A stretch of DNA of 64,000 nucleotides from Limiplasma sp964416065. GTDB lineage: Bacteria > Bacillota > Clostridia > Christensenellales > Aristaeellaceae. A program made the translations under genes and the position numbers. Each line of letters opens with the position of its first letter. Position 1 is the first letter of the stretch. The stretch is from positions 1 to 64,000 of the forward strand of contig CAYQCL010000001.1 of assembly GCA_964416065.1 (NCBI GenBank). Reading direction: 5' to 3'. Shown here in pieces: positions 62,688 through 64,000 of the stretch. The notes below the pieces were generated by a model. That model saw nothing but the letters and a program-made list of their open reading frames with translations, searched no databases and had not been told where the DNA came from.

Positions 62688-63551
62688 TTACTTCCAGTTG
62701 ATTTGTTCGGCCGTGGCCGTTCCGTCCGAGAGGCTGATCAGAATGCCGACCTCGGCGTCTTGGGTAACCGCTATGCCCGCTTTGACCTCCCAAAGCCGCG
62801 AGAGCACCTTGCTGTCAGGCGTGGAAGGCTTTTCCACACTGCTTGTGGAAATTACCGCCCATTGAGGCCGCACGAGCAGAACAAAGGCACGGCTGGTCGC
62901 GTCGTCGTTGCCGTGGTGCGCGACCTTCAGCACGGCTACCTGCGAGATCAGGCCGGTCCTGATGAGCTCCGCCTCCTCCTCAAGCTCCATATCGCCTGTC
63001 AAAAGCATGTCGCCCTCGGGGGTGGTTAGCCTGAGCACCAGGGAGTTGTTGTTTTCGTTTTCCATGTCCTGAGATAGCGGGCCAAGTACCTGAAAAACAC
63101 AGCCGTTTTCAAGATCGACATTTTCCCCCGCGCTGAGCCAGCTCAGCGGTATGTCATATTTTTCGGCCGCCTCATACACAGGATGCGATTCAAGGGATTC
63201 TTCGCTGTGAAGCGCGCCGGCATAGAGCCTGTCGACGCTCATTCCGCCCTTGAGCAGCTTCTTCAGCCCTCCGACGTGATCCTTGTCCGTATGGGTGATC
63301 AGCACGCCATCTAGGTGAGAAATTTCATAGGTATCCAGAACGTAGGCAAGCTGGTCGTAGCTGTCCTTGGTGCCAGTATCGATCAAAAAACGCTTTTCGC
63401 CCAGGAAAAAAAGCGCCGCGTCGGCTTTGCCGACGTTGAGAAACAGCGCGCTGACCTCGCTGTGAGCCACGGCGGGGGTTTCCGGCAAAAAGAACATGAC
63501 AAGCAGCGCCGCAAGGAGCAACAGAGAGAGCCATCGGATTCTTTTGAGCAT
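62688..63551 (-). CDS. Secreted ComEC/Rec2-like MBL-fold hydrolase
   Basis: A 287-residue metallo-beta-lactamase-fold protein like the C-terminal domain of ComEC. An N-terminal hydrophobic segment (WLSLLLLAALLVMFFLPE) acts as a signal or anchor. The metal motif is LITHTDKDHVGGLKKLL, then LLTGDMELEEEAEL and VLKVAHHGNDDATSRAF. The ATG is after GGGAGGTG. Free-standing members may be secreted nucleases or phosphodiesterases; the substrate is unknown. Confidence 0.85.
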   Translation of the reverse strand: MLKRIRWLSLLLLAALLVMFFLPETPAVAHSEVSALFLNVGKADAALFFLGEKRFLIDTGTKDSYDQLAYVLDTYEISHLDGVLITHTDKDHVGGLKKLLKGGMSVDRLYAGALHSEESLESHPVYEAAEKYDIPLSWLSAGENVDLENGCVFQVLGPLSQDMENENNNSLVLRLTTPEGDMLLTGDMELEEEAELIRTGLISQVAVLKVAHHGNDDATSRAFVLLVRPQWAVISTSSVEKPSTPDSKVLSRLWEVKAGIAVTQDAEVGILISLSDGTATAEQINWK

Positions 63552-63683
63552 GTTTTTCACCTCCCGCGCCTATTATATCCTAAACGGCCGACGTTTGAAA
63601 AGCGGTAAGAAAGGCCGTGACAACCTCCATGGAATGGTGTATACTCCCATTGAAGCGGCTTTATATGAAAGGAACGATTTTGT

Positions 63684-64000
63684 ATGAATGTTCCCATGGC
63701 GGCGTTTCTCGGCTTGATTCAAGGCGTCGCGGAGTTTTTGCCTATCTCGTCCAGCGGACACCTGAACCTTTTGCAGGCGCTTTTCGGCGTCAACGTCGAG
63801 CATCAGCTTCTGTTCAACATCCTTCTGCATGTGGGCACGCTGGCGGCGGTCGCCGTCGTATTCTGGCGGGACTGGATCGAAATGATCAAGCATCCCATCA
63901 AGAATCAGACGCTTTTGCTGCTGATTATCGCGTCGCTTCCGGCGCTGGTGGCGAAGGTTCTTTTTGATGATCCGCTGGATTATCTTGAAACGCATAATGT
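63684..64000 (+). CDS. uppP: Undecaprenyl-diphosphatase, cut by the window end
   Basis: The first 105 residues of UppP/BacA, which recycles undecaprenyl pyrophosphate for cell-wall synthesis. The two catalytic signatures begin with GLIQGVAEFLPISSSGHL and HVGTLAAVAVVFW; the second catalytic motif lies beyond the edge. AAAGGAAC precedes the ATG. Confidence 0.93.
   Translation, partial: MNVPMAAFLGLIQGVAEFLPISSSGHLNLLQALFGVNVEHQLLFNILLHVGTLAAVAVVFWRDWIEMIKHPIKNQTLLLLIIASLPALVAKVLFDDPLDYLETHN

Overview
The window looks like a stretch of chromosome from a moderately GC-rich Clostridia-type Firmicute. I infer this from the gene content: an ileS T-box leader, pyruvate phosphate dikinase, two DegV proteins, an EcfA1-EcfA2-EcfT module, LplB/LplC-type ABC permeases, an MntR-MntP pair, YesM/YesN-like regulators, and the order rpmE - DUF1385 - prmC - prfA - tsaC - ywlE-like. 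Strong AGGAGG ribosome binding sites and sigma-A promoters with 16-18 bp spacers are common. No rRNA, tRNA, CRISPR array, insertion sequence or prophage was seen. The species cannot be named from the sequence alone.

Layout. 0.1-6.7 kb (minus): RNA modification and translation genes (Nudix hydrolase, tgt, RluA-type pseudouridine synthase, methyltransferase, ileS with T-box). 6.9-7.9 kb: a broken M56 peptidase gene, then a short promoter-driven intergenic element that may be a small RNA. 8.1-17.1 kb (minus): an accessory catabolic operon with one strong promoter, encoding AtuA-like protein, DUF4387 protein, two ABC permeases, a solute-binding protein, two ADP-ribosylglycohydrolase-fold enzymes and a FadR-type GntR regulator. 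This is the most interesting metabolic unit here. 17.2-19.9 kb: ppdK. 20.1-23.1 kb (plus): lgt, a serine hydrolase and recX. 23.1-25.4 kb: a frameshifted acetyltransferase, a divergent mntR/mntP pair, a small zinc-ribbon protein and a small lipoprotein. 25.4-30.2 kb (minus): degV, truA, ecfT, ecfA2, ecfA1 and a stand-alone riboflavin kinase. 30.2-34.6 kb (plus): a NAGPA-domain protein, a degenerate Lgt paralogue, an alkyltransferase and pyruvate kinase. 34.7-38.3 kb: a decayed AraC-type gene, DUF523, a CPA2 antiporter overlapping a PII-like protein, and a GNAT enzyme. 38.4-45.0 kb (minus): beta-CASP nuclease, arginine/tyrosine phosphatase, tsaC/sua5, prfA, prmC, DUF1385 and rpmE. 45.3-51.4 kb: a small membrane protein, a 1187-residue secreted protein of ten SdrD-B-like repeats, and a divergent ECF sigma factor with a membrane-anchored partner. 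51.4-55.0 kb: a decaying module (hairpin block, gene fragment, frameshifted histidine kinase and response regulator, 5'-truncated GH32-like gene). 55.1-60.8 kb: a TctCBA-type transporter operon ending in a PHP phosphoesterase, with two tandem DeoR regulators divergent from it. 60.9-64.0 kb: a second degV, a Cys/Pro-rich repeat protein overlapping it tail to tail, a ComEC-like metallohydrolase and the start of uppP.

How the genes work together. The translation and RNA modification genes and the PEP/pyruvate enzymes (ppdK and pyk) are housekeeping. The 8-17 kb operon reads as uptake of a small organic solute, cleavage of an N-glycosidic or ADP-ribosyl-type bond, and downstream processing, under GntR control. 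The 55-61 kb locus reads as regulated carboxylate or other small-anion import. The 45-51 kb locus suggests an envelope-response sigma factor facing a large secreted repeat protein. Five genes are broken; two of their breaks fall in runs of seven or eight adenines, so sequencing error or slippage must be considered beside true decay.
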